From NCBI RefSeq assembly GCF_018449605.1, contig NZ_JAAVUW010000003.1, positions 248,001-312,000 on the forward strand: a stretch of DNA of 64,000 bases, in the 5' to 3' direction. The notes under the pieces are model-generated. The model made no database searches, had not been told where the DNA came from, and was given only the letters and a program-made list of their open reading frames with translations. Shown piece by piece: positions 50,316-59,529 of the stretch. Source of the stretch: Luteibacter sp. dw_328. GTDB lineage: Bacteria; Pseudomonadota; Gammaproteobacteria; Xanthomonadales; Rhodanobacteraceae. The stretch's first letter is position 1; each line of letters starts with the position of its first letter. A program made the position numbers and the translations under genes.

Positions 50316-50815
50316 GTCATTCGCCGCGCCGCCGCCTCGTCGCTACCCTGGCGACTGCGGCGTTCACGTTCCTGCTCGCCTTCATGTTCGCCCACGTCGA
50401 AGTCGAAATCGAAGGGCCGCATGGCTGGGCCACGAGCCTGCCGACCTGGCGCGTCGAGAACCACTGGCTGCTCGACCTGCTGTGGGGCGGCCGACCGATG
50501 ACCGGGTACCATGCCTGGGTCTTTCCTTTTATCGCCGCCTTTTTCCATTTTCCCATGGTGTTCCAGGGCTACTGGAGCTGGCGTGCGCAGGTTCGCGTCA
50601 TTGCCTGCGTCATGCTGTTCTGGGTTGCCGAAGACGGCCTCTGGTTCATCCTCAACCCCGCCTTCGGCATCGCGCGCTTCGACCCCGTGAACGTGCCCTG
50701 GCACCGACACTGGTGGGGGCCGGCGCCCACGGATTATTGGGTGTTCGGTTTCCTTTGCATCGTCTTGTTCGTTCTTTCTGCCTTGCCCAAAACTCGCCTC
50801 GCAAAGCCAGCCTGA
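50312..50815 (+). CDS. Hypothetical membrane protein coupled to the glycosyltransferase
   Basis: A 167-residue protein I do not recognise. Four hydrophobic stretches lie near residues 9-28, 66-86, 92-114 and 140-158. The loop between TM1 and TM2 contains WRVENHWLLDLLWGGRPMTG, and another aromatic run HRHWWGPAPTDYWVFG precedes TM4; both are rich in Trp and His. Its ATG overlaps the glycosyltransferase stop (ATGA), so coupled translation is likely. It might help the glycolipid step or a polyphosphate-related membrane process; this is only context. Confidence 0.75.
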   Translation: MSHSPRRRLVATLATAAFTFLLAFMFAHVEVEIEGPHGWATSLPTWRVENHWLLDLLWGGRPMTGYHAWVFPFIAAFFHFPMVFQGYWSWRAQVRVIACVMLFWVAEDGLWFILNPAFGIARFDPVNVPWHRHWWGPAPTDYWVFGFLCIVLFVLSALPKTRLAKPA

Positions 50816-50845
50816 CAAAAGGCGTTGCATGCAAGCCCCGGCGCC

Positions 50846-52402
50846 ATGCCAGAATCCCCCGATACGCCGCTGCGGACAGATCTCTTGCCGACCTCAGGTA
50901 AATCGCAGATCAACGAAGGCGAATTTCTCGCCGCCGTTGACCTCGGCTCCAATAGCTTCCACATGGTGGTGGCTCGCTACGAACACGGTGAACCCCGTGT
51001 CATCGACCGCTTGCGCGACTCCGTGCGCATGGCCGTAGGCCTGCGCCCGGATGGGACGCTCGATGCGACCCACCGCGCGTCGGCCCTGGCCAGTCTGGCC
51101 CGCTTCGGCCAACGCATCGCCGGCATCCCCGCCCTGCACGTGCGCGCGGTCGCGACCAATACCGTGCGCCGCCTCGCGTCGCCGCATGCCTTCCTGTCCG
51201 CGGCTGAGGCCGCGCTGGGGCATCCGGTGGAAATCGTCTCGGGCCGCGAAGAGGGCCGACTGATCTTCCTGGGCTCGTCACACGATCTGCCAGCGTCGCG
51301 CGACCATCGCCTGGTCATCGACATCGGCGGTGGCAGTACCGAATTCATCATCGGCCGCGGTACGGCGCCATTGTTGACGGAAAGCGTCCAGGTGGGCTGC
51401 ATCGCCTCAACCCTTCGCTTTTTCCCGGGCGGCAAGATCACCCGCAAGCGCTGGCAGAAGGCCCGCCGGGAAATTGGTGTGCTGCTTCAGCAGTTCTCCG
51501 AGGACTACCGGGAAGCGGGCTGGGCCGACGCCTACGGCTCGTCGGGTACCGCCAAGTCCATCGGCTCCGTCGTCCGCGCGATGAAGCTCTCCGACGATGG
51601 CATTACGCCCGAGTCGCTGGCCGCCGTGCGTGAAGCGCTGATCGAACAGGGCTCGTCGGGGACGCTCAAGCTGCCCGGCCTGGCCGAAGATCGTGCCGAG
51701 GTATTCGCTGGCGGCGTGGCCATTTTCGAAGCGGCGTTTGAAGCGCTCGGCATCGAGCGCCTGCGCGTGTCGGAAAGCTCGATGCGTGAAGGCCTGCTCT
51801 GGGACCTGATCGGCCGTTCCGCCGGTACCGATCCGCGCATGGCCAGCATCGATTCGCTGGCCAGCCGCTACGGCGTGGACCGCGCCCAGGCGCGCCGCGT
51901 TGAAACCACCGCGCTCGGGTTGTTCGACCAGCTCTGCAAGGCCTGGAAACTCGACGACGACGGCCGTGAATGGCTGTCGTGGGCAGCGCGCGTGCACGAG
52001 CTCGGCCTGGCCATCGCGCATAGCCAGCACCAGCGTCACGGCGGCTATATCCTCCGCCACGCCGATCTGGCCGGCTTCTCCCGGCAGGAACAGCAGCTAC
52101 TGGCGGCTATCGTGGAATGCCATCGCCGCAAGCCCGAGAAATCGGTGATCTCGGCGCTGCCCGTGCGCTATCGGGCGCTGGCCCGGCACATTACGGCCAT
52201 CCTCCGCCTGGGCGTCCTGTTCCGCCGCGCCCGCCGCGCCGAAGCCCTGCCCCGCATCCGGGTGAGTGCATCTCGCCAGCGCCTTCGCCTGTCGTTGCCG
52301 GCGGACTGGCTGGACCAACACCCGCTGACCGAAGCCGACCTCGATCAGGAGCGCGAGCCACTGGCCGAGCTCGGGCTGGATCTCGAGATCGTCACCGAAT
52401 GA
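50846..52402 (+). CDS. ppx: Exopolyphosphatase
   Basis: Removes terminal phosphate from polyphosphate, opposing Ppk. The 518 residues (E. coli Ppx 513) show the ASKHA nucleotide-binding motifs AAVDLGSNSFHMVVARY and VIDIGGGSTEFIIGRG, the AYGSSGTAKSIG motif, VFAGGVAIFEAAFEALGI and SSMREGLLWDL, plus a C-terminal HD-like domain (HELGLAIAHSQHQRHGGYI). A GppA-type guanosine pentaphosphatase is the main alternative, but proximity to ppk favours Ppx. ATG 50846; a TTG at 50825 also opens the frame. 30 bp after the orphan membrane gene. Confidence 0.93.
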   Translation: MPESPDTPLRTDLLPTSGKSQINEGEFLAAVDLGSNSFHMVVARYEHGEPRVIDRLRDSVRMAVGLRPDGTLDATHRASALASLARFGQRIAGIPALHVRAVATNTVRRLASPHAFLSAAEAALGHPVEIVSGREEGRLIFLGSSHDLPASRDHRLVIDIGGGSTEFIIGRGTAPLLTESVQVGCIASTLRFFPGGKITRKRWQKARREIGVLLQQFSEDYREAGWADAYGSSGTAKSIGSVVRAMKLSDDGITPESLAAVREALIEQGSSGTLKLPGLAEDRAEVFAGGVAIFEAAFEALGIERLRVSESSMREGLLWDLIGRSAGTDPRMASIDSLASRYGVDRAQARRVETTALGLFDQLCKAWKLDDDGREWLSWAARVHELGLAIAHSQHQRHGGYILRHADLAGFSRQEQQLLAAIVECHRRKPEKSVISALPVRYRALARHITAILRLGVLFRRARRAEALPRIRVSASRQRLRLSLPADWLDQHPLTEADLDQEREPLAELGLDLEIVTE

Positions 52403-52467
52403 CCGCGATCCGCCCGGCGAACGGGCGTATCATGGCGCGATTGTTTCGCCGTCACGACCGGTAACCC

Positions 52468-53208
52468 ATGCTCAAAGCCGTCTTCGCCAGCCTCTTACTC
52501 GCCCTGCCCGCTGTGTCCATGGCGCAGCAGACGACCAAGCCGGCGGCGCCAGCGCCGGCGTCCGTCGACCACCCGCGCGTGGTCATGCGTACCACCCAGG
52601 GCGATGTCACGTTCGAGCTGTTCCCGGACAAGGCGCCCAAGAGCGTGGCGAATTTCCTGCAGTACGTTCGCGACGGCTTCTATGACGGCACGGTGTTCCA
52701 CCGCGTGGTCAATGGCTACATGGTGCAGGGTGGCCTCTACAGTCGCGATCTCACCCAGCGCCGCACGCGCGCCGCCATTCCCAGCGAAGCCGACAACGGC
52801 CTGTCGAACCTGCGCGGTACGCTCGCCGTGGCGCGTGGTGGCGATCCGAACTCCGGGACGGCGCAGTTTTTCGTCAACCTGGTCGACAACCGCCGGCTCG
52901 ACTACGTCAGCAACCAGAGCGGCCTGACCTGGGGCTTTGCGGTGTTCGGCAAGGTCGTCTCGGGCATGGACGTGGTCGACAAGATCGCCGCCCTGCCGAC
53001 TCGCGCGCAGGGCCCCTTCGTCGGCGATGTTCCCAATCCGATCGTGATCATCGACTCGGCCAATGTCGTCGGCGAAGAGAGAGCCCGACCGGCCCCCGCC
53101 TCGACGAGCGCCACGCCCGCTACGCCGACGAAGGCCGCGCCGGAGCCGACCAAGCCGGCCGCACCGAAGAAGGGTGAGAAGAAAACCGCTGCGCCGAAGG
53201 CTGCATGA
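52468..53208 (+). CDS. Periplasmic peptidyl-prolyl cis-trans isomerase, cyclophilin type
   Basis: A 246-residue protein with a signal peptide (MLKAVFASLLLALPAVSMAQ). The cyclophilin domain (about 35-195) has FELFPDKAPKSVANFLQYV, FYDGTVFHRVVNGYMVQGG, GTLAVARGGDPNSGTAQFFV and WGFAVFGKVVSGMDVVDKIA. A low-complexity Ala/Pro/Lys tail (about 205-246) is absent in E. coli PpiA. It assists folding of envelope proteins. Its stop overlaps the lpxH ATG (ATGA). Order ppiB-lpxH is known from E. coli, though ppiB is cytosolic. Confidence 0.93.
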   Translation: MLKAVFASLLLALPAVSMAQQTTKPAAPAPASVDHPRVVMRTTQGDVTFELFPDKAPKSVANFLQYVRDGFYDGTVFHRVVNGYMVQGGLYSRDLTQRRTRAAIPSEADNGLSNLRGTLAVARGGDPNSGTAQFFVNLVDNRRLDYVSNQSGLTWGFAVFGKVVSGMDVVDKIAALPTRAQGPFVGDVPNPIVIIDSANVVGEERARPAPASTSATPATPTKAAPEPTKPAAPKKGEKKTAAPKAA

Positions 53209-53933
53209 GTACGCTGTTCATCGCCGATCTGCACCTCGACGAAGCGCGCCCGGATATCACCGCCTTGTTCGAGCGCTTCCTCGCGTCGGACGAGGCTCGC
53301 TCGGCGACGGCCTTTTACATCCTCGGCGACCTCGTCGAGGCATGGATAGGGGACGACGACGACGCGGAGCTACCAACGCGGATCGCCGCCGCGACGCGTG
53401 CCCTCAGCGACAGCGGCGTGCCGGTGTACTTCATGGCCGGTAACCGTGACTTCCTGCTCGGCCAGCGTTTTGCCGAACGCGCGGGAATGACCCTGCTCGA
53501 CGATGGCACGGTGCACGACATCGAAGGCACCCCCACCTTGCTGATGCACGGCGACGTGCTCTGCACCGACGACGTGGAATACCAGGCCGTGCGCGCCCAA
53601 GTGCGCACGGCCGCCTGGAAACAGCAGATTCTGTCTATGCCGCTGGAAGCGCGCCGTGCCTTTGCGGCGAAGGCGCGCAGCGACAGCAAGGCACGCACCG
53701 GCCAGAACGACGAGACGATCATGGATGTGAACCAGGGCGCGGTGGAAGCAGCGCTACGTCATGCTGGCGTTCACCGCCTCATCCACGGGCATACGCATCG
53801 CCCGGCCATCCATCCGTTCGCGTTCGACGACGCGAATGCGGAACGCATCGTGCTGGGTGATTGGTACGACCATGGGTCGGTATTGGCGATCGATGGGGAT
53901 CGGTTGGATTTGCGTGGAATTTGGCAGGTTTAA
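53205..53933 (+). CDS. lpxH: UDP-2,3-diacylglucosamine diphosphatase
   Basis: Cleaves UDP-2,3-diacylglucosamine to lipid X and UMP in lipid A synthesis, at the inner membrane. The 242 residues (E. coli 240) carry the metallophosphatase motifs IADLHLDE (Asp8, His10), YILGDLVEAWIGDDD, MAGNRDFLLG, LLMHGDVLCTDD and LIHGHTHRPAIH. A basic helix KARSDSKARTGQ follows the insertion-lid region. Last gene of the plus-strand series, ending shortly before a pair of REP halves. Confidence 0.96.
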   Translation: MSTLFIADLHLDEARPDITALFERFLASDEARSATAFYILGDLVEAWIGDDDDAELPTRIAAATRALSDSGVPVYFMAGNRDFLLGQRFAERAGMTLLDDGTVHDIEGTPTLLMHGDVLCTDDVEYQAVRAQVRTAAWKQQILSMPLEARRAFAAKARSDSKARTGQNDETIMDVNQGAVEAALRHAGVHRLIHGHTHRPAIHPFAFDDANAERIVLGDWYDHGSVLAIDGDRLDLRGIWQV

Positions 53934-53940
53934 GCCCGTC

Positions 53941-54030
53941 CGCGAGCACCCATCGCCGCTGAAGCGGCTCCCACATACTGCGGCTTCGCCCCAACACACC
54001 GGCTCTGTGTGGGAGCCGATTCATCGGCGA
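53941..54030. repeat. REP-family element, diverged and with left arm altered
   Basis: Left part 53941-53974 reads GCACCCATCGCCGCTGAAGC with inner change GCTGAAGCGG, and the right part 54007-54030 is the standard GAGCCGATTCATCGGCGA. The arms face each other (order of a full element reversed). In the convergent lpxH/DUF455 gap. Confidence 0.8.
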
Positions 54031-54040
54031 TGCTCTTGCC

Positions 54041-54841
54041 TCACCCCAGCGTCTGCAACCAATCCAGCTCGCTCTCCGAAAATCCGGCCTCGCGCCGTGC
54101 GTCCAGATTGAACGGCCCCCTCAACGACCCATTCATATAGTCGTTGAGCAAGGTGGCAAACGTCGCTTCCGGATCGATGCCATCGCGCGCGCAGCACCAG
54201 TGAAACCAGCGCGTGCCTGCCGCCACATGGGCGACTTCCTCTCGCAGGATCACCTCGAGAATGCCCACCGTGCGTTCGTCATTTTGCCGACGCAGCCGTT
54301 CCATCATGCCCGGCGTCACGTCCAGTCCGCGCGCCTCGAGCACACGCGGCACAAGGGCCATGCGTGCGGTGTCGCTGTGCGCGGTCTTCTCCGCCATTTC
54401 CCACAAACCGTTGTGGGCGTCGAAGTCCCCATAGGCATGACCGAGTTCGGCTAGCCGGCCGGCGAGCATCGTGAAATGACGCGCCTCGTCGTTCGCGCAC
54501 GACGCCCAGTCGCGATAGAACGCAGCGGGCTTGCCGCGAAATCGGTAAACCGCATCCCAGGCAAGGTCGATCGCATTGAATTCAATATGCGCGATCGCGT
54601 GCACCAACGCGGCACGTCCCTCAGGCGTACCGAGCCCTCGCTGGGCCAGCTCACGTGAAGGCACCAGCCGCGGACGCTCAGGGCGTCCCGGCGGACCGAT
54701 TGGCAAAGGCGCAGCGGAGGCCGGATCCGGCGCAAGCAAGCCGTCGCCCAGCGCCGCCCACGTCTCGAAACTCAGACGGGTCTTCTCGACGGGATCGGTC
54801 GCCTCGAGGCAACGGCGCGCGGCAGCGTGGAGATCGTGCAT
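54041..54841 (-). CDS. DUF455 ferritin-like domain protein
   Basis: A 266-residue all-helical protein with the diiron ferritin-like pattern: HAIAHIEFNAIDLAWD (Glu, His), SCANDEARHFTMLAGRLAEL (ExxH) and EVILREEVAHVAAGTRWFHW (ExxxH). These supply the two Glu-x-x-His pairs expected for a carboxylate-bridged metal site. DUF455 proteins are widespread but uncharacterised; an oxygen-dependent tRNA or metabolite hydroxylase role has been guessed. Stand-alone, 48 bp after purF. Confidence 0.86.
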   Translation of the reverse strand: MHDLHAAARRCLEATDPVEKTRLSFETWAALGDGLLAPDPASAAPLPIGPPGRPERPRLVPSRELAQRGLGTPEGRAALVHAIAHIEFNAIDLAWDAVYRFRGKPAAFYRDWASCANDEARHFTMLAGRLAELGHAYGDFDAHNGLWEMAEKTAHSDTARMALVPRVLEARGLDVTPGMMERLRRQNDERTVGILEVILREEVAHVAAGTRWFHWCCARDGIDPEATFATLLNDYMNGSLRGPFNLDARREAGFSESELDWLQTLG

Positions 54842-54889
54842 GACGGAGGGTGGCGGCGTGGCGGCGCGCGGAAACGCGCCGCCCCTCGC

Positions 54890-56368
54890 TCAGGCGCTAC
54901 GGCGTTCGTTCTTTGCCGAATCCGAACGCATGGCTTCCTGCTGTTCGAGGAAGCCGGCATCGACGCCCGTCACGTATTCACCGGAGAAGCACGAGGTGTC
55001 GAACTGGGTCAGTGATTCGTTACCGTCAGCCACCGCCTGGATCAGGTCTTCCAGGTCCTGGTAGACCAGCCAGTCGGCGCCCAGCGCCTTCTCCACTTCT
55101 TCCACCGTACGGCCCGCGGCCACCAGCTCGGACGCCGCCGGCATGTCGATGCCATAGATGTTCGGGTAGCGCACCGGCGGCGCGGCGGAGGCGAAATACA
55201 CGTTCTTCGCGCCGGCATCCCGGGCCATCTGGATGATCTGGCGCGAGGTGGTGCCACGCACGATCGAGTCGTCCACCAGCAGCACGTTCTTCTTGCGGAA
55301 TTCCAGCTCGATGGCATTGAGCTTGCGGCGCACGGATTTCACGCGCTCACCCTGGCCCGGCATGATGAAGGTACGGCCGATGTAGTGATTCTTGACCAGG
55401 CCCTCGCGCATCGGCACGCCGAGCGCCTGGGCCAGCGAGCTGGCCGCGGTGCGCGAGGTGTCGGGAATGGGGATGACCGCGTCGATGCCGTGATCCGGAC
55501 CGCGCTCGCGGAGGATCTTCTCGGCCAGCTTCTCACCCATGCGCAGGCGTGCCTTATAGACCGAGACGTCCTCGATCATCGAGTCTGGACGTGCCAGATA
55601 GACGTATTCGAAGATGCACGGGGCGTGGATCGCGCCTTCCGCGCAACGCTGCGTGTGCAGCTCGCCGCCTTCGGTGACGATGACGGCTTCGCCCGGTTCG
55701 ATGTCGCGGATGCGCTTGAAACCCAGCACATCGAAGGCGACCGACTCGGACGCGATCGCGTACTCATGACCTTCGGCCGTGATGCGCTCGCCCAGTACCA
55801 GAGGACGGATGCCGTTCGGGTCACGGAAGGCGATGAGGCCGTAGCCCAGCACCAACGCGATGCAGGCGTAGCCGCCGCGGGCGCGCGCATGCACGCCTGC
55901 GATCGCCTTGAAGACGTGCTCCGGCGTGAGGTCGCCGCGGTCGTCCACCTGAAGCTCGTGCGCGAGCACGTTGAGCAGCACTTCGGAGTCGGAGTCCGTG
56001 TCGATGTGACGACGGTCGTCCTCGAACATCTCCTTGCGCAGGGCCTCGGTGTTGACGAGGTTGCCGTTGTGCGCAAAAGCGATGCCGTAAGGGGAGTTGA
56101 CGTAGAAAGGCTGGGCTTCGTCCGTACCCTCCGAACCCGCGGTCGGATAGCGGCAGTGGCCGATACCGATGCGTCCGCGCAGCTTGCTGACGCCAGCCGA
56201 GTTGAAGACGTCGCGAACCAGCCCGTTGCCCTTGTGCAGGCGCAGGCGTGCGCCGTCCACGGTGGCAATGCCGGCGGCATCCTGCCCACGATGTTGCAGG
56301 ACGGTCAGGCCGTCATACAGGGCCGACGCCACTTCCGTGGTGCCGACGATGCCGATGATTCCGCACAT
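54890..56368 (-). CDS. purF: Amidophosphoribosyltransferase
   Basis: First step of purine synthesis (PRPP + glutamine). The 492 residues start [13 protein letters not shown]; after Met removal Cys2 is the glutaminase nucleophile. Ntn domain motifs [22 protein letters not shown] and the PRPP-binding loop [19 protein letters not shown] are visible. GxRPLVLG region and the [17 protein letters not shown] block are intact. E. coli PurF is 505. Downstream of cvpA by 12 bp; the cvpA-purF order is conserved. Confidence 0.98.
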   Translation of the reverse strand: MCGIIGIVGTTEVASALYDGLTVLQHRGQDAAGIATVDGARLRLHKGNGLVRDVFNSAGVSKLRGRIGIGHCRYPTAGSEGTDEAQPFYVNSPYGIAFAHNGNLVNTEALRKEMFEDDRRHIDTDSDSEVLLNVLAHELQVDDRGDLTPEHVFKAIAGVHARARGGYACIALVLGYGLIAFRDPNGIRPLVLGERITAEGHEYAIASESVAFDVLGFKRIRDIEPGEAVIVTEGGELHTQRCAEGAIHAPCIFEYVYLARPDSMIEDVSVYKARLRMGEKLAEKILRERGPDHGIDAVIPIPDTSRTAASSLAQALGVPMREGLVKNHYIGRTFIMPGQGERVKSVRRKLNAIELEFRKKNVLLVDDSIVRGTTSRQIIQMARDAGAKNVYFASAAPPVRYPNIYGIDMPAASELVAAGRTVEEVEKALGADWLVYQDLEDLIQAVADGNESLTQFDTSCFSGEYVTGVDAGFLEQQEAMRSDSAKNERRSA

Positions 56369-56380
56369 GGGTGTTGCCTT

Positions 56381-57013
56381 CTACGAAGTGGCCGCCGTGG
56401 TCGCGGCGGCAGGGTGAACATGATCTTTGTCCGGTTGCGCGGGGGTGGAGAAGTCGCGCAACCTCATGAGGTCGTCCTTGCTGGGCAGCTTTACGTCCGG
56501 CATCTTCAGGTTTTCCAGAGCGGCAGGCGGATGCATGTATCCGCGCACGTTCTCCGGCACCTGCTGACCCAGCCATTCAGCCGCGCCACGGAACTGCGGC
56601 ATCATCGCCGACTCACGCCACATCGGGGCGTTAGCCAGGGGCGTGAAGCTCACGACGAACACGACCAGGGCCACGATGAGTACACCGCGAGCCAGGCCGA
56701 AAAGCATGCCGAACAACCGGTCGGTGCCGCCCAGTCCCGTGCTCGCGACCAGGCGCGAAATCATGAACCGGATCAGCCCGCCGACCAGAAGCACGGCGAT
56801 GAAACACAAGCCATAACCGATCGCCACGCGCGCCGAAGGCAGGGACACGCTGCTTTCGAAGTAATGCGCCAGTGACGGGCCGTACGTCCAGGCCACCCAG
56901 AAGGCGGCGACCCAGATGACGAGCGAGAGCACTTCCGAAATGAGGCCGCGCACGAGGCCGATCAAGACCGAGATGAACAGGATCGCGAGGATGACGCAGT
57001 CGATCCAATTCAC
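56381..57013 (-). CDS. cvpA: CvpA family inner-membrane protein (colicin V production protein homologue)
   Basis: A 210-residue protein with four predicted TM helices (about 5-22, 27-46, 65-86, 104-124) and a hydrophilic C-terminal region with HPPAALENLKMPD. The motif WIDCVILAILFISVLIGLVRG at the N-terminus is family-typical. Links to envelope stress tolerance are known; molecular role unclear. Between the SPOR gene and purF, as in E. coli. Confidence 0.93.
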   Translation of the reverse strand: MNWIDCVILAILFISVLIGLVRGLISEVLSLVIWVAAFWVAWTYGPSLAHYFESSVSLPSARVAIGYGLCFIAVLLVGGLIRFMISRLVASTGLGGTDRLFGMLFGLARGVLIVALVVFVVSFTPLANAPMWRESAMMPQFRGAAEWLGQQVPENVRGYMHPPAALENLKMPDVKLPSKDDLMRLRDFSTPAQPDKDHVHPAAATTAATS

Positions 57014-57055
57014 GTGACAGTCCCCGGTTTCACGGTGAGAGCGGGTCGCAGCGCC

Positions 57056-58135
57056 TTACGGCGCCGAAACGACGACGCCATCCAGGCCGACCTTGGCCTT
57101 GATCTGGTCTTTCAGGCGCACGGCGTCGTCGCGCTGGGTCTGCGGCCCGGCGCGCACCCGCCAGAGCTTGGCTCCCGCGCTGGAGGCGACGCTGTCCACG
57201 TAACCGGCAATCCCCGCCCCGCGCAGCTTGTCGCGCAGGCGCGTAGCCTCGGCCTCGCTGCTCACGGCAGCGACCTGAACGGCAAATCCGCCCGCGTGCG
57301 GAGGCGCGACCGGTACGGTGGCGCTGGCTGCGGCGGGCGCGGGTGCGGCGGCCGGCTTGGGCGGCGCCGGAACGTCGGCGGTCTGGGTCTCTGCCCGGGA
57401 CGAGAGCGTGGCGGGTGCACCCGGCGCGGCAGCGGTGATCTTGAGGCGGGCCGCTTCGGCGGCGGCGCGGGATTCGAAGGGGCCCGCCGTCACGCGGGTC
57501 AGTGCCTTGCCGGCCTGGTTGGAGGCCGACGTGCTGACCGGGTAGCCGAGCGCCCGAACCTTCTGCACCAGCGCGTCAGCCTTGCTGTGATCGGCGTAGG
57601 CGCTGAGATTGATGGTGAAGCTGCCGCGTGCGGCCGTACCGACCGGAAGGGCGGCAGCCGGCGGCGTCGCGACCACCGGGGACGGCGCCGGGGCAGGCGT
57701 CTGCTTCGGCGGCTTGCTGGTCACGGGCGCCGTGGGCGTGGCGGCGGGTTTGCTGCCGGCCGGTGCATTGGCGAAGTCTTCCGGCAGTGCATCCACGGGC
57801 TTGCGCGAGGCGATGTCCACCGAGGCGAGCTTGCTGCCATTACCCGGTGTCACCGTGGCGGCCGGCGGCGTCGCGTCTGCCGGGGCGACAGCGGCCGGAC
57901 GGACCGGGCCACCGGCGGCCTGCGGGCCGCTGACCGAGGCCGGCGAGCCATTCGGTGCCACGTCGAGCGTGCGCGTCTGCAGTTCACGATCCGGTGCCGG
58001 CGGAATCTCGAGGCTGACCGTCTGGTCGGCGTCGCTCTTGGGCGGCGTGGTGGAGAAGATCATCGGCACGAACAGGACCGCCAGAGCAATCAGGACGGCG
58101 GCACCCAGCAGGCGTGTTTTCAAGGAAAGCTCCAT
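57056..58135 (-). CDS. DedD-like protein with two SPOR domains
   Basis: A 359-residue bitopic protein: TM about 9-27, a long Ala/Pro-rich periplasmic linker, a first SPOR domain about 171-236 (GSFTINLSAYADHSKADALV, RVTAGPFESRAAAEAARLKI), a second linker and a second SPOR domain about 282-358 (GFAVQVAAVSSEAEATRLRD, LWRVRAGPQTQRDDAVRL). SPOR domains bind denuded glycan strands at the septum. E. coli DedD (220 residues) has only one SPOR. Position folC-dedD-cvpA-purF is as in E. coli. Confidence 0.9.
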   Translation of the reverse strand: MELSLKTRLLGAAVLIALAVLFVPMIFSTTPPKSDADQTVSLEIPPAPDRELQTRTLDVAPNGSPASVSGPQAAGGPVRPAAVAPADATPPAATVTPGNGSKLASVDIASRKPVDALPEDFANAPAGSKPAATPTAPVTSKPPKQTPAPAPSPVVATPPAAALPVGTAARGSFTINLSAYADHSKADALVQKVRALGYPVSTSASNQAGKALTRVTAGPFESRAAAEAARLKITAAAPGAPATLSSRAETQTADVPAPPKPAAAPAPAAASATVPVAPPHAGGFAVQVAAVSSEAEATRLRDKLRGAGIAGYVDSVASSAGAKLWRVRAGPQTQRDDAVRLKDQIKAKVGLDGVVVSAP

Positions 58136-58209
58136 ACGACCGACGCAATGCGAATCGCGGCGATTATAACCGGCAATCGAGGCCCCCGCCGTCGCTTACG
58201 CCCCGGCGT

Positions 58210-59478
58210 TCACGTGCGGTGAGAGAGCGCTGCGGCGGCGACGAAGAACGACCCGAACAACAGGAGCACATCGTCATCGCCGGCCTCCGCCCGAGCCGCC
58301 TGCCAGGCGGATGTCACGTCCTCGAATGACTGTCCGTCGGCGGTCGGCCGTACCGCCGCCAACGTGGCCGCCAGGGCCGCTGAGGGCAGGCCTCGTGGGG
58401 TGTCCCGCTCCAGGCCGGCGAGGTACCAGTGGTCTACCCGGTCGACGAGCGCCTCGATGACCCCGCCGACGTCCTTATCGGCCAGTGCGCCGTAGACCGC
58501 GCGCAGCTTCCCGCGGCGCGGCGTGCTGTCGAGCCACGCGGCCAGCGCCCGCGCAGCCTGCGGGTTGTGGCCGACGTCCACCAGCGTCAGGGGATGTTCC
58601 GCGATCCGCTGCAGGCGGCCGGGGACACGGACGCCGGCCAGCGCTCGCCGGATCGCATCGGCAGAGACATCGACACGCGGCCCGAGGGCATGAAGGGCGG
58701 CGATCGCCGAGGCGGCGTTGTCGATCTGCACGGGCGCGTCGAGCCGCGGCCGCGGCAGGTCGAACACCGTGCCGTCGCTATGCGACCAGCGCCAATCGCC
58801 CGCTCCGGGCACGTCGGTGGCCCAGAAAGCACTGCCGCTTGCCACGACGTCGGCGCCGATGCCGCCCAAGGCATCCATCAAGCCAGCGGGCGGTCGATGC
58901 TCGCCGACGATCGCGGGCCGCCCTGCCCGGGCGATGCCGGCCTTCTCGCGGCCGATGCTGTCCCGATCGCCGCCGAGCCAATCCTGGTGATCGAGATCGA
59001 TAGTGGTGATAACGGCAACATCGGCATCGATGATATTCACGGCGTCGAGACGACCGCCAAGGCCGACTTCGATCACGGCGACATCGAGCCCGGCGCGGGA
59101 CATCAGATCGATCGCCGCCAAGGTGCCGAACTCGAAATAGGTCTGGGGGATGGCGCCACGTGCGGTCTCGATACGCTCGAAAGAGGCCACCAGCGCTTCG
59201 TCGGACGCGTCCTCACCTTCGATGCGCACGCGCTCGTTGTAACGAAGCAGGTGGGGCGAGGTATAGCAGCCCACGCGATAGTCGGCGGCACGCAGCATGC
59301 CCTCGATGAAGGCGACCGTGGAGCCTTTCCCGTTGGTCCCACCGACGGTGATGACGATCGGCGCGGGCCGCGGCGCACCCATGGCTTCCCACACGGCACG
59401 CACGCGATCGAGGCCGAGCTCGATCTCGCGCGGATGCGTGCGTTCCTGATAAGAAAGCCATTCGGCGAGCGTGCGCAT
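58210..59478 (-). CDS. folC: Bifunctional folylpolyglutamate/dihydrofolate synthase
   Basis: Joins dihydropteroate with glutamate and extends the glutamate tail. The 422 residues (E. coli 422) show P-loop VITVGGTNGKGSTVAFIEG, Y-loop GCYTSPHLLRYNERVRIEGE, GLGGRLDAVNIIDADVAVIT and the folate Mur ligase C-domain with LVDVGHNPQAARALAAWL. ATG 59478 gives MRTLAEWLSYQERTHPREIELG; the upstream open frame reads through a REP element and is not coding. accD, often upstream, is absent here. Confidence 0.95.
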   Translation of the reverse strand: MRTLAEWLSYQERTHPREIELGLDRVRAVWEAMGAPRPAPIVITVGGTNGKGSTVAFIEGMLRAADYRVGCYTSPHLLRYNERVRIEGEDASDEALVASFERIETARGAIPQTYFEFGTLAAIDLMSRAGLDVAVIEVGLGGRLDAVNIIDADVAVITTIDLDHQDWLGGDRDSIGREKAGIARAGRPAIVGEHRPPAGLMDALGGIGADVVASGSAFWATDVPGAGDWRWSHSDGTVFDLPRPRLDAPVQIDNAASAIAALHALGPRVDVSADAIRRALAGVRVPGRLQRIAEHPLTLVDVGHNPQAARALAAWLDSTPRRGKLRAVYGALADKDVGGVIEALVDRVDHWYLAGLERDTPRGLPSAALAATLAAVRPTADGQSFEDVTSAWQAARAEAGDDDVLLLFGSFFVAAAALSHRT

Positions 59479-59529
59479 GAAGTCGGTACCTTGTGGAAGA
59501 GCGATAAAGCTTAGTCCTGCGCAAGACAA

